A DNA stretch of 64,000 nt, from positions 434,001-498,000 of the forward strand of contig NZ_SPUI01000002.1 of assembly GCF_004522095.1 (NCBI RefSeq), given 5' to 3'. A program made the translations under genes and the position numbers. Below, piece after piece: positions 1 through 8,180 of the stretch. Positions within the stretch are counted from its first letter, which is position 1. Every line of letters begins with the position of its first letter. The DNA is from Nocardioides sp. 503. Lineage in GTDB: Bacteria > Actinomycetota > Actinomycetes > Propionibacteriales > Nocardioidaceae. The notes below the pieces were generated by a model. That model saw nothing but the letters and a program-made list of their open reading frames with translations, was not told the origin of the DNA and did no database searches.

Positions 1-1182
1 GCTGAGCTCGTCGATCTCGGGCGATCGTCCCAGCGGCTCCGGGTCGTCGAAGGACGTGCCGGTGGAGCGAAGGATCTCGAGGCTGCGTACGGCGGGCTCG
101 GGCTCGTAGACGTTCATGGTCACGGCGACGTCGCCGAGCCCGTCCCCGTCGAGGTCGCCGCGCACCGGCCCGTCGCCGGCGCCGAGCGCGCCCGAGGGCC
201 CCTCAGGAGACGCCCGCGGGGTCGACGGGTCCTCGTCGCGGCCCACGACGACGGCGGTGGTCGCGCCGACGACGAGGAGCAGCGCGAGGCCGCCGACCGC
301 CGTCAGCCTCCGGCGGCGCCGGGTCGCGTGTCGGTGGTCCGCGACGACCGTCGGCCGCCCCTCCAGCTCCTCCAGGGCGAGGAGCTCGGCGCGCAGCGTG
401 GCCGCGTCCGGGCGCTTGGCCGGGTCCTTGGCCAGTGTCCTGGCCAGGACGCGGTTGAGACCGCGAGCGAGCGCGGAGTCGGTCGCGAGCCGCGGCACCG
501 GTCCCCGCTCGTGGGCCAGCGCGATCTCGATGTCCGACCCGGTGTAGGGCGGCGCCCCGCTCAGCGCGGCCCAGAGCACGCAGCCCAGCGCGTAGACGTC
601 GCTGGCGGGGCTGGCCGGTGCGCCGCGACCGCGTTCGGGCGCGAGGTAGCCCCAGGTGCCGGCGACGCCACCGGCCTGGGTGAGCGCGGTGGCGTCCCCG
701 GCGTCGGTCTGGGCGATCCCGAAGTCACACAGGTAGGCGTGCAGGTCGGCGGCGTCGGGGTCGCGCAGCAGCACGTTGGACGGCTTGACGTCGCGGTGGA
801 CCACACCCACGGCGTGCGCCGCGGCGAGTGCCTGCGCGACCTGGGCGCAGACGCGCAGCGCCAGGCGTGGCGGCAGGGGTCCTCGGGCGCTCAGCAGGAC
901 GCCGAGGTCGCCGCCGGCGACGAGCTGGGTGATCAGGTAGGGGAGTCCGTCGGCCTCGCCGTGGTCGTAGATGGAGACCACGTGTGGCGAGTCGAGCCGC
1001 GCCAGCACCTCGGCCTCGCGGCGGAACCTGGCCCGGAACTCGGGGGAGGCCGCCAGGGCTCCCGACATCACCTTCATGGCCACGGTCCGACCGAGGGTCG
1101 TGTCGGTCGCGGCGTAGACCACTCCCATCGCGCCCGATCCCAGGACCGCGTCGATCCGGTAGCGGCCGACCGACTGACTCAC
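1..1182 (-). CDS. Membrane serine/threonine protein kinase with FG-GAP-like outer domain (3' end outside window)
   Basis: PknB-type kinase read leftwards from a GTG at 1182; a GGGAGGA ribosome site lies about 9 nt upstream. Visible: glycine loop GSGAMG (residues about 15-20), VAMK lysine (37), HRDVKPSN catalytic loop (about 126), DFG (about 152) and an APE-like APER. The kinase domain ends near 270. One transmembrane helix follows (about 292-312), then an acidic outer segment with a Ca-binding-like DLDGDGLGD motif near 336, as in FG-GAP/VCBS repeats. Known for the family: phosphorylates proteins in response to extracellular cues. The substrate is unknown. The gene runs off the left edge, so the size of the sensor is not visible. 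Confidence 0.93.
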   Translation of the reverse strand, partial: MSQSVGRYRIDAVLGSGAMGVVYAATDTTLGRTVAMKVMSGALAASPEFRARFRREAEVLARLDSPHVVSIYDHGEADGLPYLITQLVAGGDLGVLLSARGPLPPRLALRVCAQVAQALAAAHAVGVVHRDVKPSNVLLRDPDAADLHAYLCDFGIAQTDAGDATALTQAGGVAGTWGYLAPERGRGAPASPASDVYALGCVLWAALSGAPPYTGSDIEIALAHERGPVPRLATDSALARGLNRVLARTLAKDPAKRPDAATLRAELLALEELEGRPTVVADHRHATRRRRRLTAVGGLALLLVVGATTAVVVGRDEDPSTPRASPEGPSGALGAGDGPVRGDLDGDGLGDVAVTMNVYEPEPAVRSLEILRSTGTSFDDPEPLGRSPEIDELS

Positions 1183-1260
1183 CGACGTCTTCCTCCCTGC
1201 GCCACCGAGACCGCGAGGCGACGCGGCGATCGGTCACCGCAGCCTAGGAGGTGGCGTCGG

Positions 1261-1285
1261 CGGGGCGGACCAGCGGTCCGCCCCG
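1261..1285 (-). terminator. GC-rich hairpin after the WXG100-like gene
   Basis: A perfect 11-bp inverted repeat (CGGGGCGGACC / GGTCCGCCCCG) with a 3-nt loop lies 4 nt past the stop codon of the leftward gene at 1289. There is no U-tract, as is common for actinobacterial terminators. It separates that gene from the downstream kinase gene. Confidence 0.7.
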
Positions 1286-1288
1286 CGT

Positions 1289-2413
1289 CTAGACGTGGAC
1301 CGATGGCGGGGTCCAGTCGTTGCGGTTGGAGACGACGTCGGCGGCGTAGGCCTGCAGCCCCTGGTGGGCGAACGTGCTGCCGTCGCCGGGTGGTTCGGTG
1401 CGGAGACCGTCCAGGGCCTTGCCCATCTCCTCGGTGATCCGCTTGAGGTCGTTGAGGAAGCCCTGATGGATGGCGGAGGCGGTGGCGGCGCTGAGCACCT
1501 CCATCTCGATGGACTCGGCGGGGATGATGTAGGTCACGAGGCCCGTGACCAGGCTGATGTTGCCGGCGATGGCGGTCGCCGGCGGGATCAGCGCGATGAG
1601 TCCGCTGACGGTGCTGACGTGACCGAGGATCTCCTCCACACCGCTGTTGTCGGTCATGGCGCCGGTCGGCCAGGCGCCGCTGCTGTTCTTCCACGCCTGC
1701 CACTGCTCCAAGGCCTCGCGGACCCGGTCGCGGGCCTTCTCGGTCACTCGCAGCATGTTGGTCTGGTAGTCCGAGAGCACCGCGGCGACCTGGGCGCTGG
1801 ACGAGGCCAGTCGGGCGGCGGCGTGGAGGTAGAGACCGCACTTGTCGTTGACGTCGGTCCAGAACGCGTAGAAGCTCTCCGAGCTCCGCGAGGTGGCCGG
1901 CCAGTGCTGGTGCAGGTCCGCCAGCCACTGCGCTGCGTCGCCGTCCTGCGGCGAGACCCAGCCGGCCTCGACCTGCAGCTGGTCGGAGAGCCAACGGGTC
2001 AGGTCGGTCAGCGCCTGGACCGGGGACTCCATGGCTGAGGGGTCCGGCTCCCAGACGTTGCGGCTGGCGCTGCGGTAGACGGCCGGCACGGCACTGTTCA
2101 CCCAGCTGTCGTGGCCCTCGTTCCACACCGTGGTCAGCGCCTCCTGGAACAGCTTCTCGCGCTGGGCGTTGGTGACCGTCTGGTCGAACCAGTCGGGGTG
2201 GGTGGGGTGCATGGCGACGTAGTTGGCCGTGGTCTCCCACGGGTGCGATCCCGGGATCTTGAAGTAGCCGGTCTCGAAGCACCAGCCGTCCTCCAGGTGC
2301 CGGTTCTCCTCGCTGTCGAAGAGGTCGGAGCACCTCTCGTTCCCGTCGAGCTCGCCGATGCCGTCGACGATCTCGGTGAACAGGGGGTCCAGCCGCTCGA
2401 TCAGCTCGCTCAC
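1289..2413 (-). CDS. WXG100-like helical protein, possible type VII secretion substrate
   Basis: 374 aa, GTG start one nucleotide after the stop of the 120-aa gene upstream, so probably translationally coupled. No family recognised with certainty. The N-terminal half is rich in aromatic residues and Cys. Residues about 170-260 form a long amphipathic helical stretch with an HW..S..F..FW pattern and regular Ala/Leu spacing, reminiscent of WXG100/LXG helices. A hydrophobic stretch follows (about 285-320, IALIPPATAIAG and VTGLVTYII), which could insert in or cross a membrane. No signal peptide. Pairing of a short helical protein with a longer one resembles type VII substrate pairs, but no EccC or EccD gene is in the window. 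Confidence 0.55.
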   Translation of the reverse strand: MSELIERLDPLFTEIVDGIGELDGNERCSDLFDSEENRHLEDGWCFETGYFKIPGSHPWETTANYVAMHPTHPDWFDQTVTNAQREKLFQEALTTVWNEGHDSWVNSAVPAVYRSASRNVWEPDPSAMESPVQALTDLTRWLSDQLQVEAGWVSPQDGDAAQWLADLHQHWPATSRSSESFYAFWTDVNDKCGLYLHAAARLASSSAQVAAVLSDYQTNMLRVTEKARDRVREALEQWQAWKNSSGAWPTGAMTDNSGVEEILGHVSTVSGLIALIPPATAIAGNISLVTGLVTYIIPAESIEMEVLSAATASAIHQGFLNDLKRITEEMGKALDGLRTEPPGDGSTFAHQGLQAYAADVVSNRNDWTPPSVHV

Positions 2414-2414
2414 C

Positions 2415-2777
2415 TCACACCGCCGGCGCGCTGGGCTCGGCCGCGACGTCGGGGTCGCCGACGTACTGCTGGTGCTGCGCGAACCAGGACGCGGCCTCGG
2501 AGTCGACCTCGACGAAGTCGTCGGCCATCACGTCGAGCGCGGTCGCGGTGTCGTTGAAGGTCCGCACCATCGAGCGCAGGTGCACGAACAGCTCCACGGA
2601 GAGGGCCGACAGGTCCTCGGCGATCGGATGGTTGCCGGCCAGCGCCACCTGGGCGGTGATGGCCTCGATCGCGCCCGAGATGTCGCCGGCGCGCGCCGCG
2701 AACTCGGTCGCCTTCTCCGGCAGCACGTCGTGGGAGGCGCGGTAGATCGCACTCATCCTGATGTCGATCACCGTCAT
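2415..2777 (-). CDS. Small helical protein, possible Esx-like partner
   Basis: 120 aa. The ATG at 2777 is preferred because a GAGGGGG site lies 7 nt upstream; the frame is open further up but has no better start. Almost entirely predicted helix (residues 8-100), followed by an Ala/Pro-rich tail ending SAPAV. No signal peptide or membrane segment. Size, helical character and coupling to the longer 374-aa gene suggest an Esx/EspC-type secreted partner, but the canonical WxG turn is absent, so this is inference. A perfect TTGACA lies upstream on the same strand (2875-2870) without a convincing -10. Confidence 0.55.
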   Translation of the reverse strand: MTVIDIRMSAIYRASHDVLPEKATEFAARAGDISGAIEAITAQVALAGNHPIAEDLSALSVELFVHLRSMVRTFNDTATALDVMADDFVEVDSEAASWFAQHQQYVGDPDVAAEPSAPAV

Positions 2778-2970
2778 GGTCGGACCCCCTCGACTCGGCG
2801 AGCCGCCGCCGTGGACGTTTCCTTGCGCATCGTGGATGTCTCCGTCTCCGCCCGTTCGGATGGTCGGGCTGTCAAGGCATGCCCGGACCGGCGGCGGGTA
2901 ATCCACGGATTTCGTGGTTTCCGGATCGGCATCGGTGGGGTAGGCCGCCGCCCTCGTCGATTCCGCAGGC

Positions 2971-4140
2971 TCAGCCCGCCGCCACGCGCGCGATGGCCAG
3001 GGACACGGCGCCGATGATCTCCGCGCGGTCGCCCAGGCGCCCGGCGGCCACGCGGACGGCCGCCGCGGTGTCGGGCTGGGCGTAGCGGTCGATCGAGGCG
3101 CGGATCCCGACCGCCAGGGACGACGACGTGCCGAGCGAGCCGCCGAGCAGGACCATCTCGGGGTTGAGGGCGTTGCACAGGTCGGCCAGCGCCCGCCCGA
3201 CCGTGCGGCCGGCGTCGCTCAGCACGCGGCGTACGCCGGCGTCGCCGTCCGCGTCGAGCTCCAGGACGCGCTCGACGTCGAGCTCCTCGTCGTAGGCCGG
3301 CTGCAGCACGTGCAGCAGGCGGGGCGCGGAGACCAGGGTCTCGAGGCAGCCGCGGTTGCCGCAGCGGCAGATGGGGCCGTCCTCACCGACCTGTACGTGG
3401 CCGAGCTCGCCGGCGATGCCGCTCGTGCCGCGGTGGAGCCGCCCGCCGAGCACGATGCCGGCCCCGACCCCGCTGGCGACCTTGACGTAGAGGACGTCGG
3501 AGAGCCCGCGCGCCGCGCCTCGCTCGACCTCGGCCAGCGCGCCCAGGTTGGCGTCGTTGTCGACGTAGACCGGCAGGCCGAGCCGGCGCTGCAGCTCCTC
3601 GCCGGGGGACAGCTCGCGCCAGCCGGGCAGGATGCCGGTGCTGACGCGCGACGAACGCCGGTCGAGCGGCGCCGGGACGCACATCCCGGCGGCGTGCACC
3701 TCCGCGCGATCGAGGCCGGCGGTGCGCAGGGCAGCGCGGACCATGGCGGCGGTGCGGTCCAGGGTGTCGGCGCCGTGGGTGTCGACGTCGACGGTGGCGC
3801 AGTCCTCGACCAGGACGTGACCGGTGCGGTTGGCGACGGCCACCCGGACGTGGCGGTGGCCGACGTCGACCCCGACCACGCCGCCGCTCGGGGCGCTCAG
3901 CACCACGAGCACCGGAGGTCGCCCGCTGCCGCCCTTGTGCGGCCGCGCCTTGTCGGTCGTCTCGGTGACGAGGCCGCTGTCGATCAGCTCCGCGACCAGG
4001 CTGGACACGGTGGTCCGCGAGAGGCCGGTGCCGCGGGCCAGGTCGGCGCGGCTCATCGGCCCGGCGGAGAGCAGCGAGGTGACCGCACGGCGGTTGGCCG
4101 TGCGGAGGCGCTCGAGTGACCCGGTGCTGGGGGCGGTCAT
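2971..4140 (-). CDS. ROK-family transcriptional repressor
   Basis: 389 aa. An N-terminal winged helix-turn-helix (about 15-75; MSRADLARGTGLSRTTVSSL) precedes a ROK sugar-binding domain. Visible ROK marks: GVVGVDVG ATP-type loop, DNDANLGALAE, the ELGH sugar-binding motif and a CRCGNRGC zinc site. Divergent from the GH3 glycosidase gene across 175 bp, so it most likely represses that gene and responds to a released sugar. Its own mRNA looks leaderless: TAGGCT lies 8 nt before the ATG. The effector sugar is not deducible. Confidence 0.9.
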   Translation of the reverse strand: MTAPSTGSLERLRTANRRAVTSLLSAGPMSRADLARGTGLSRTTVSSLVAELIDSGLVTETTDKARPHKGGSGRPPVLVVLSAPSGGVVGVDVGHRHVRVAVANRTGHVLVEDCATVDVDTHGADTLDRTAAMVRAALRTAGLDRAEVHAAGMCVPAPLDRRSSRVSTGILPGWRELSPGEELQRRLGLPVYVDNDANLGALAEVERGAARGLSDVLYVKVASGVGAGIVLGGRLHRGTSGIAGELGHVQVGEDGPICRCGNRGCLETLVSAPRLLHVLQPAYDEELDVERVLELDADGDAGVRRVLSDAGRTVGRALADLCNALNPEMVLLGGSLGTSSSLAVGIRASIDRYAQPDTAAAVRVAAGRLGDRAEIIGAVSLAIARVAAG

Positions 4141-4148
4141 GGCGCAAG

Positions 4149-4154
4149 AGCCTA
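4149..4154 (-). promoter_or_regulatory. -10 element of the ROK regulator gene
   Basis: TAGGCT on the minus strand, 8 nt before the ATG at 4140. No Shine-Dalgarno sequence lies between, so the transcript would be nearly leaderless. Confidence 0.55.
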
Positions 4155-4210
4155 GGCACTATTCGTCCGGGACGCGCACTAAAAACCGACTGTTACGCGA
4201 TCTTTACGCA

Positions 4211-4240
4211 TTGACTCGGCCGATTGCGCGTTCCTACGTT
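4211..4240 (+). promoter_or_regulatory. Putative sigma70-type promoter of the GH3 gene
   Basis: TTGACT (4211-4216), 18-nt spacer, TACGTT (4235-4240). The predicted leader of about 70 nt contains a GCGCCC-tcgg-GGGCGC hairpin (4247-4262) and an AAGGAG ribosome site. The AT-rich block just upstream (about 4178-4213) is the likeliest ROK operator region; no clear inverted repeat was found there. Confidence 0.5.
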
Positions 4241-4315
4241 GGCGAGGCGCCCTCGGGGGCGCGCCCGGCGGGTCTCGGGACCCTCGGGTCTCCTGAACTC
4301 GGGCAAGGAGCATCG

Positions 4316-6328
4316 ATGTCAACGCACGCCTCACGACCACGCACCCGCCGGACGTCCCGGCGCCGAGCCGCAGGCGGCGCCCTCGTCGCCGCCGCGGTCA
4401 CCGCCTCGCTGCTGGCGCCGCCGACGGCGGACGCCCAGGCACCCGCCGCCGCCTGGGCGACCTCCTCGTCGGGGGCCGCGCGGCTGCCGTACCAGAACCC
4501 CCGGCTGTCCGTCCCTCGCCGGGTCGCCGACCTGCTGGCCCGGATGACGCTCGCTGAGAAGGTCGGCCAGATGACCCAGGCCGAGCGCGCCGACGTCATC
4601 GACGACCCCAGCCTGGTGACGACCTACGCCCTGGGCAGCGTGCTGTCGGGCGGCGGCTCGGTCCCGGCGCAGAACACGCCGCGCGCCTGGGCCGACACGG
4701 TCGACACCCTTCAGCGGGCCGCCCTGGACACGCGGCTCGGCATCCCGCTGATCTACGGCGTCGACGCGGTGCACGGCCACGGCAACCTGCAGGGCGCCAC
4801 CGTCTTCCCGCACAACATCGGCCTCGGCGCCACCCGCAACCCGCGGCTGGTCGAGAGGATCGGTCACATCACCGCGATCGAGACCCGCGCGTCGGGCCCG
4901 CAGTGGGACTTCGCGCCCTGCGTCTGCGTCGCCCGCGACGACCGGTGGGGACGCACCTACGAGTCCTTCGGCGAGAGCCCGCGCCTGGTCAGGCGCCTGG
5001 AGACCGTCATCGACGGCCTGCAGGGCGGGCCCGGTCAGCTGCACCGCCGCGACCGGGTCCTGGCCACCGCCAAGCACTTCGCCGGCGACGGCCTCACCGC
5101 GTGGGACACCGGCGAGGGCGACTACACCGTCGACCAGGGCATCGACCGGGTCTCGCGCGCGGAGTTCGACGAGCTCGCGCTCTCGCCCTACCGGCCCGCC
5201 GTGCGCCGCCACCACGTCGGCTCGGTGATGCCGTCGTTCTCCTCGGTCGACTGGACCGAGGACGGGCTCGGCAACCCCGTCAAGATGCACGCCAACCGGG
5301 AGCTCCTCACCGACGTGCTCAAGGGCGACCTGGGCTTCGACGGTCTCGTCGTCTCCGACTGGCTGGCCATCGGGCAGCTCCCGGGCACGTACGCCGAGCA
5401 GGTCGCCACGTCCGTCAACGCAGGCGTCGACATGTTCATGGAGCCGGGCCGCTACCAGCAGTTCGTCACCACGCTGACCGAGGCCGTCGAGGGCGGGACG
5501 GTGCCGATGAGCCGCATCGACGACGCGGTCTCGCGGATCCTGACGGCGAAGTTCGAGCTCGGTCTCTTCGAGCGCCCGCTCACCGACCGCACCAACATCC
5601 GCACGATCGGCAGCAGAGCGCACCGCAGCGTGGCCCGGCAGGCGGTCGCGCAGTCGCAGGTGCTGCTGCGCAACAAGCAGCGCACGCTCCCGCTGAGCCC
5701 ACGCCGCCAGCCGGTCTACGTCGCCGGCAGCAACGCCGACAACATCGGCAACCAGGCGGGCGGGTGGACCCTCACCTGGCAGGGCGGCTCGACCAACGTG
5801 ATCCCCGGACAGACGATCCTCGACGGGATCCGGGACGCCTCGGGCGGGCCGGTGCGCTTCAGCGAGACCGCCGCGACGCCGGTGCCTCGCGGGGCAGCGG
5901 GCGTGGTGGTGGTCGGCGAGACGCCGTACGCCGAGGGGTTCGGCGACGTCGGCGGCCCCGAGTGGGCCTACGACCCCGGCGACAACGGCGTGCCCCGTCA
6001 GGAGCAGACGATGCAGCTGTCGAAGGCGGACCGGAAGGCGGTCCGCACGGTCTGCGCCCGCGCGGCGAGCTGCACCGTGCTGGTGGTCTCCGGGCGGCCG
6101 ATGGTGATCCCGCGGCCGCTGCTGACGCAGATCGACGCGCTGGTCGCCTCCTGGCTGCCGGGCGGTGAGGGCGGCGGCGTGGCCGACGTCCTCTTCGGGC
6201 GCAAGCCGTTCACGGGCAGGCTCCCCGTCACGTGGCCGCGGTCGGTCGCGCAGGAGCCCATCAACGTCGGCGACGCCGACTACGACCCGCTCTACCCCTT
6301 CGGCTGGGGGTTGCGGACGCGCCGCTGA
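4316..6328 (+). CDS. Secreted glycoside hydrolase family 3 (beta-glucosidase type)
   Basis: 670 aa; ATG chosen because AAGGAG lies 5 nt upstream and a signal peptide begins here. Residues 1-41 are an Arg-rich n-region (RRTSRRR), hydrophobic core and ADAQA cleavage-like site, possibly Tat. The GH3 N-domain runs about 65-380: IPLIYGVDAVHGH, KHFAGDG (253-259) and the nucleophile Asp348 in VVSDW. The C-terminal GH3 domain holds the usual GEGGGVADVLFG and GRLPVTWPRS motifs. It should release terminal beta-linked glucose or a similar sugar from oligosaccharides outside the cell. Probably controlled by the divergent ROK repressor. Confidence 0.92.
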   Translation: MSTHASRPRTRRTSRRRAAGGALVAAAVTASLLAPPTADAQAPAAAWATSSSGAARLPYQNPRLSVPRRVADLLARMTLAEKVGQMTQAERADVIDDPSLVTTYALGSVLSGGGSVPAQNTPRAWADTVDTLQRAALDTRLGIPLIYGVDAVHGHGNLQGATVFPHNIGLGATRNPRLVERIGHITAIETRASGPQWDFAPCVCVARDDRWGRTYESFGESPRLVRRLETVIDGLQGGPGQLHRRDRVLATAKHFAGDGLTAWDTGEGDYTVDQGIDRVSRAEFDELALSPYRPAVRRHHVGSVMPSFSSVDWTEDGLGNPVKMHANRELLTDVLKGDLGFDGLVVSDWLAIGQLPGTYAEQVATSVNAGVDMFMEPGRYQQFVTTLTEAVEGGTVPMSRIDDAVSRILTAKFELGLFERPLTDRTNIRTIGSRAHRSVARQAVAQSQVLLRNKQRTLPLSPRRQPVYVAGSNADNIGNQAGGWTLTWQGGSTNVIPGQTILDGIRDASGGPVRFSETAATPVPRGAAGVVVVGETPYAEGFGDVGGPEWAYDPGDNGVPRQEQTMQLSKADRKAVRTVCARAASCTVLVVSGRPMVIPRPLLTQIDALVASWLPGGEGGGVADVLFGRKPFTGRLPVTWPRSVAQEPINVGDADYDPLYPFGWGLRTRR

Positions 6329-6344
6329 GGTCACGCCGTGTCGT

Positions 6345-6371
6345 GCCCCGGACGCCGGTAGCGTCCGGGGC
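6345..6371 (+). terminator. Hairpin ending the GH3 unit and overlapping the next promoter
   Basis: A perfect 11-bp inverted repeat (GCCCCGGACGC / GCGTCCGGGGC) with a 5-nt loop, 17 nt past the GH3 stop and ending on the base before the amidohydrolase ATG. The TAGCGT hexamer of that gene sits in the loop and right arm. Confidence 0.65.
6359..6364 (+). promoter_or_regulatory. -10 element of the amidohydrolase gene
   Basis: TAGCGT, 7 nt before the ATG at 6372, with no Shine-Dalgarno sequence. A leaderless start at this site would avoid including the full upstream hairpin in the mRNA. Confidence 0.55.
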
Positions 6372-7442
6372 ATGACGGTGACGAGGTTCCGAGGTCCGGT
6401 GCTGCCCGACGGCGAGACGCGCGACCTCTTCGTGGTCGACGGGTCGGTCACCTACGAGCCCCACGGCGGCGCCGACACGGTCGCCGAGGGCTGGATCGTC
6501 CCGGGCCTGGTCGACGCGCACTGCCACCTCGGCCTCGACGACCACGGGGCGGTGGACGAGGCGACCACCGAGGAGCAGGCGGTGGCCGACCGCGACGCCG
6601 GCGCCTTGCTCATCCGCGACTGCGGCTCGGCCGCCGACACCGCCTGGGTCCACGACCGCGAGGACCTGCCCCGGCTGGTGCGCGCCGGTCGGCACATCGC
6701 GCGCACCAGGCGCTACATCCGCAACTACGCCCACGAGGTGGAGCCGGAGGACCTCACGGCCCGCGTCGTGCAGGAGGCCCGGCGCGGCGACGGCTGGGTC
6801 AAGCTGGTCGGTGACTGGATCTCCCGCGAGGAGGGCGACCTGGCGCCGTCCTTCCCGGCGGAGGCGTTCGCCGCCGCGATCGCGGCCGCCCACGAGCACG
6901 GCGCCAAGGTGACCGCCCACTGCTTCGGCCACGGGGTGCTGCCCGGGCTGGTCGAGGCCGGCATCGACTGCATCGAGCACGGCACCGGCCTCTCGACCGA
7001 CCTCGTGGTGGCGATGGCCGAGCGCGGCATCGCGCTGGTGCCCACGGTGATGCAGCTGGACAAGTTCCCGGAGTACGCCGAGGCCGGCGCCGCGCGCTTC
7101 CCCGACTACTCCGCGACCATGACCGACCTCTTCGCCCGGCGCCGCGACACGATCATGACCGCCTACGAGGCCGGCGTCAGCCTCTACGCCGGCTCCGACG
7201 GCGGCGGGGTGGCCCGCCACGGCAACCTCGCCGGCGAGGTGGTCGCCATGGCCGACCTCGGGCTGCCGGCGGCGTACGCGCTGGGCGCGGCCTCCTGGCG
7301 GGCCCGGGAGTGGCTCGGGTTCGAGGGCCTCGAGGAGGGCGCCTCGGCCGACTTCGTCGTCTACGACCGCGACCCGCTCGCCGACCTCACCGCCCTGCAC
7401 GAGCCCCGCTGCGTCGTCCTGCGGGGCCGAGTCGTCGCCTAG
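6372..7442 (+). CDS. Metal-dependent amidohydrolase
   Basis: 356 aa, ATG directly after the hairpin. Amidohydrolase superfamily: VPGLVDAHCHLG gives the HxH metal site (about 50), VTAHCFGH and DCIEHGTG supply further metal ligands, and the catalytic Asp is in YAGSDGGG (about 280). The C-terminal beta-sandwich signature EGASADFVVYDRDPL is present. No signal peptide, so cytoplasmic. The substrate cannot be assigned; imidazolonepropionase/prolidase-like members of this group hydrolyse cyclic amides or dipeptides. It ends in a 4-nt convergent overlap with the membrane protein gene at 7439. Confidence 0.87.
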   Translation: MTVTRFRGPVLPDGETRDLFVVDGSVTYEPHGGADTVAEGWIVPGLVDAHCHLGLDDHGAVDEATTEEQAVADRDAGALLIRDCGSAADTAWVHDREDLPRLVRAGRHIARTRRYIRNYAHEVEPEDLTARVVQEARRGDGWVKLVGDWISREEGDLAPSFPAEAFAAAIAAAHEHGAKVTAHCFGHGVLPGLVEAGIDCIEHGTGLSTDLVVAMAERGIALVPTVMQLDKFPEYAEAGAARFPDYSATMTDLFARRRDTIMTAYEAGVSLYAGSDGGGVARHGNLAGEVVAMADLGLPAAYALGAASWRAREWLGFEGLEEGASADFVVYDRDPLADLTALHEPRCVVLRGRVVA

Positions 7443-7999
7443 GGGGAGCGGGGGCGGCCGGTGGCGAAGAGGACACCGGTGACGATGAGGACCACCAGGC
7501 CACCGCCGCCCAGGAAGAGGGGGACGAAGATCGTGGCGAGCAGGCCCAGCACGAAGCTGTCGATCGCCGGGGCCGGACCGACGATGACCGTGCCGTCGCC
7601 GGTGCAGGTGACCTCGACGGTGCCCGAGCCGGCGTCGAAGGTGGCCTCGCCGGTCCAGTCGTCGTCGCCCTCCGAGCGGGTGAAGCTGCCGGTGACCGGC
7701 GACGTCTCCACGGCCTCGCCGGTCGTGGCGTCGACGACCTCGCAGCGCTGCGCGTGGGCGTCGTCGGTCCAGAGCATCCGCCGCTCGTCCCCGTCGAGGC
7801 GCACCGTCTCCGTCCGCCCGTCGGCGCGGACGGTGGCGTCGGAGTCCAGGAAGCCGCCGAGGGTGAGCACGAACAGGCTGACGCCGGCGACGACGGCGGC
7901 GACGACCAACGCCCCGCCGACCACGAACCACCAGGCGCTCGGTCGGCGGCGGCGGGCCACCGGAGCGGGGCCGTACGGCGGGTGCGGCGGCTGGTTCAT
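7439..7999 (-). CDS. Membrane protein with two helices and an outer domain
   Basis: 186 aa. Pro-rich N-terminus (NQPPHPPYGPAPVARRRR), a transmembrane helix at about 24-46, a soluble outer domain of about 95 residues rich in Asp, Thr and Gly with two Cys (CEVV and VTCTG) that could form a disulfide, and a second helix near the C-terminus (about 150-178). Family not recognised. The ATG at 7999 has a CAGGCT hexamer 6 nt upstream and no ribosome site. Divergent from rpsP. Confidence 0.7.
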   Translation of the reverse strand: MNQPPHPPYGPAPVARRRRPSAWWFVVGGALVVAAVVAGVSLFVLTLGGFLDSDATVRADGRTETVRLDGDERRMLWTDDAHAQRCEVVDATTGEAVETSPVTGSFTRSEGDDDWTGEATFDAGSGTVEVTCTGDGTVIVGPAPAIDSFVLGLLATIFVPLFLGGGGLVVLIVTGVLFATGRPRSP

Positions 8000-8005
8000 C
8001 GCCTC

Positions 8006-8011
8006 AGCCTG
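8006..8011 (-). promoter_or_regulatory. -10-like element of the 186-aa membrane protein gene
   Basis: CAGGCT on the minus strand, 6 nt before the ATG at 7999, matching the leaderless spacing seen elsewhere but with C in the first position. Confidence 0.4.
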
Positions 8012-8041
8012 CCCGATTTCATCAGTCCCGCGCACCTCTGG

Positions 8042-8047
8042 CAGAAT
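8042..8047 (+). promoter_or_regulatory. Promoter -10 of the rpsP operon
   Basis: CAGAAT preceded by TGG, with a weak TTTCAT at the -35 position. It would give a leader of about 130 nt before rpsP. The same TGGCAGANT block stands upstream of rplS. Confidence 0.5.
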
Positions 8048-8180
8048 CACCCGCTGAGTCCTGCGCGCCCGGTCCCTCTCACCCGGACGACGCAGAGCCC
8101 ATCGAAGCAGCGGCTCCGTGTGTTCCCCACCCGGTGCTGCGACCTTCACCCACCACGAACCTCAAGGAGACACCACAACC

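Noticed and set aside
2870..2875. Perfect TTGACA -35 box before the 120-aa helical protein gene
   Set aside because: No acceptable -10 occurs 16-19 nt downstream, so a promoter cannot be supported.
2903..2917. Palindrome CCACG-GATTT-CGTGG between the ROK and WXG-like genes, containing the reverse of the 48024 motif
   Set aside because: It could equally be a weak terminator for the ROK gene. One copy with 5-bp arms is not enough to call it an operator of the amine regulator.
4331..6451. A 706-codon minus-strand frame opposite the GH3 gene
   Set aside because: It has no domain signatures and mirrors the codon periodicity of the GH3 gene.
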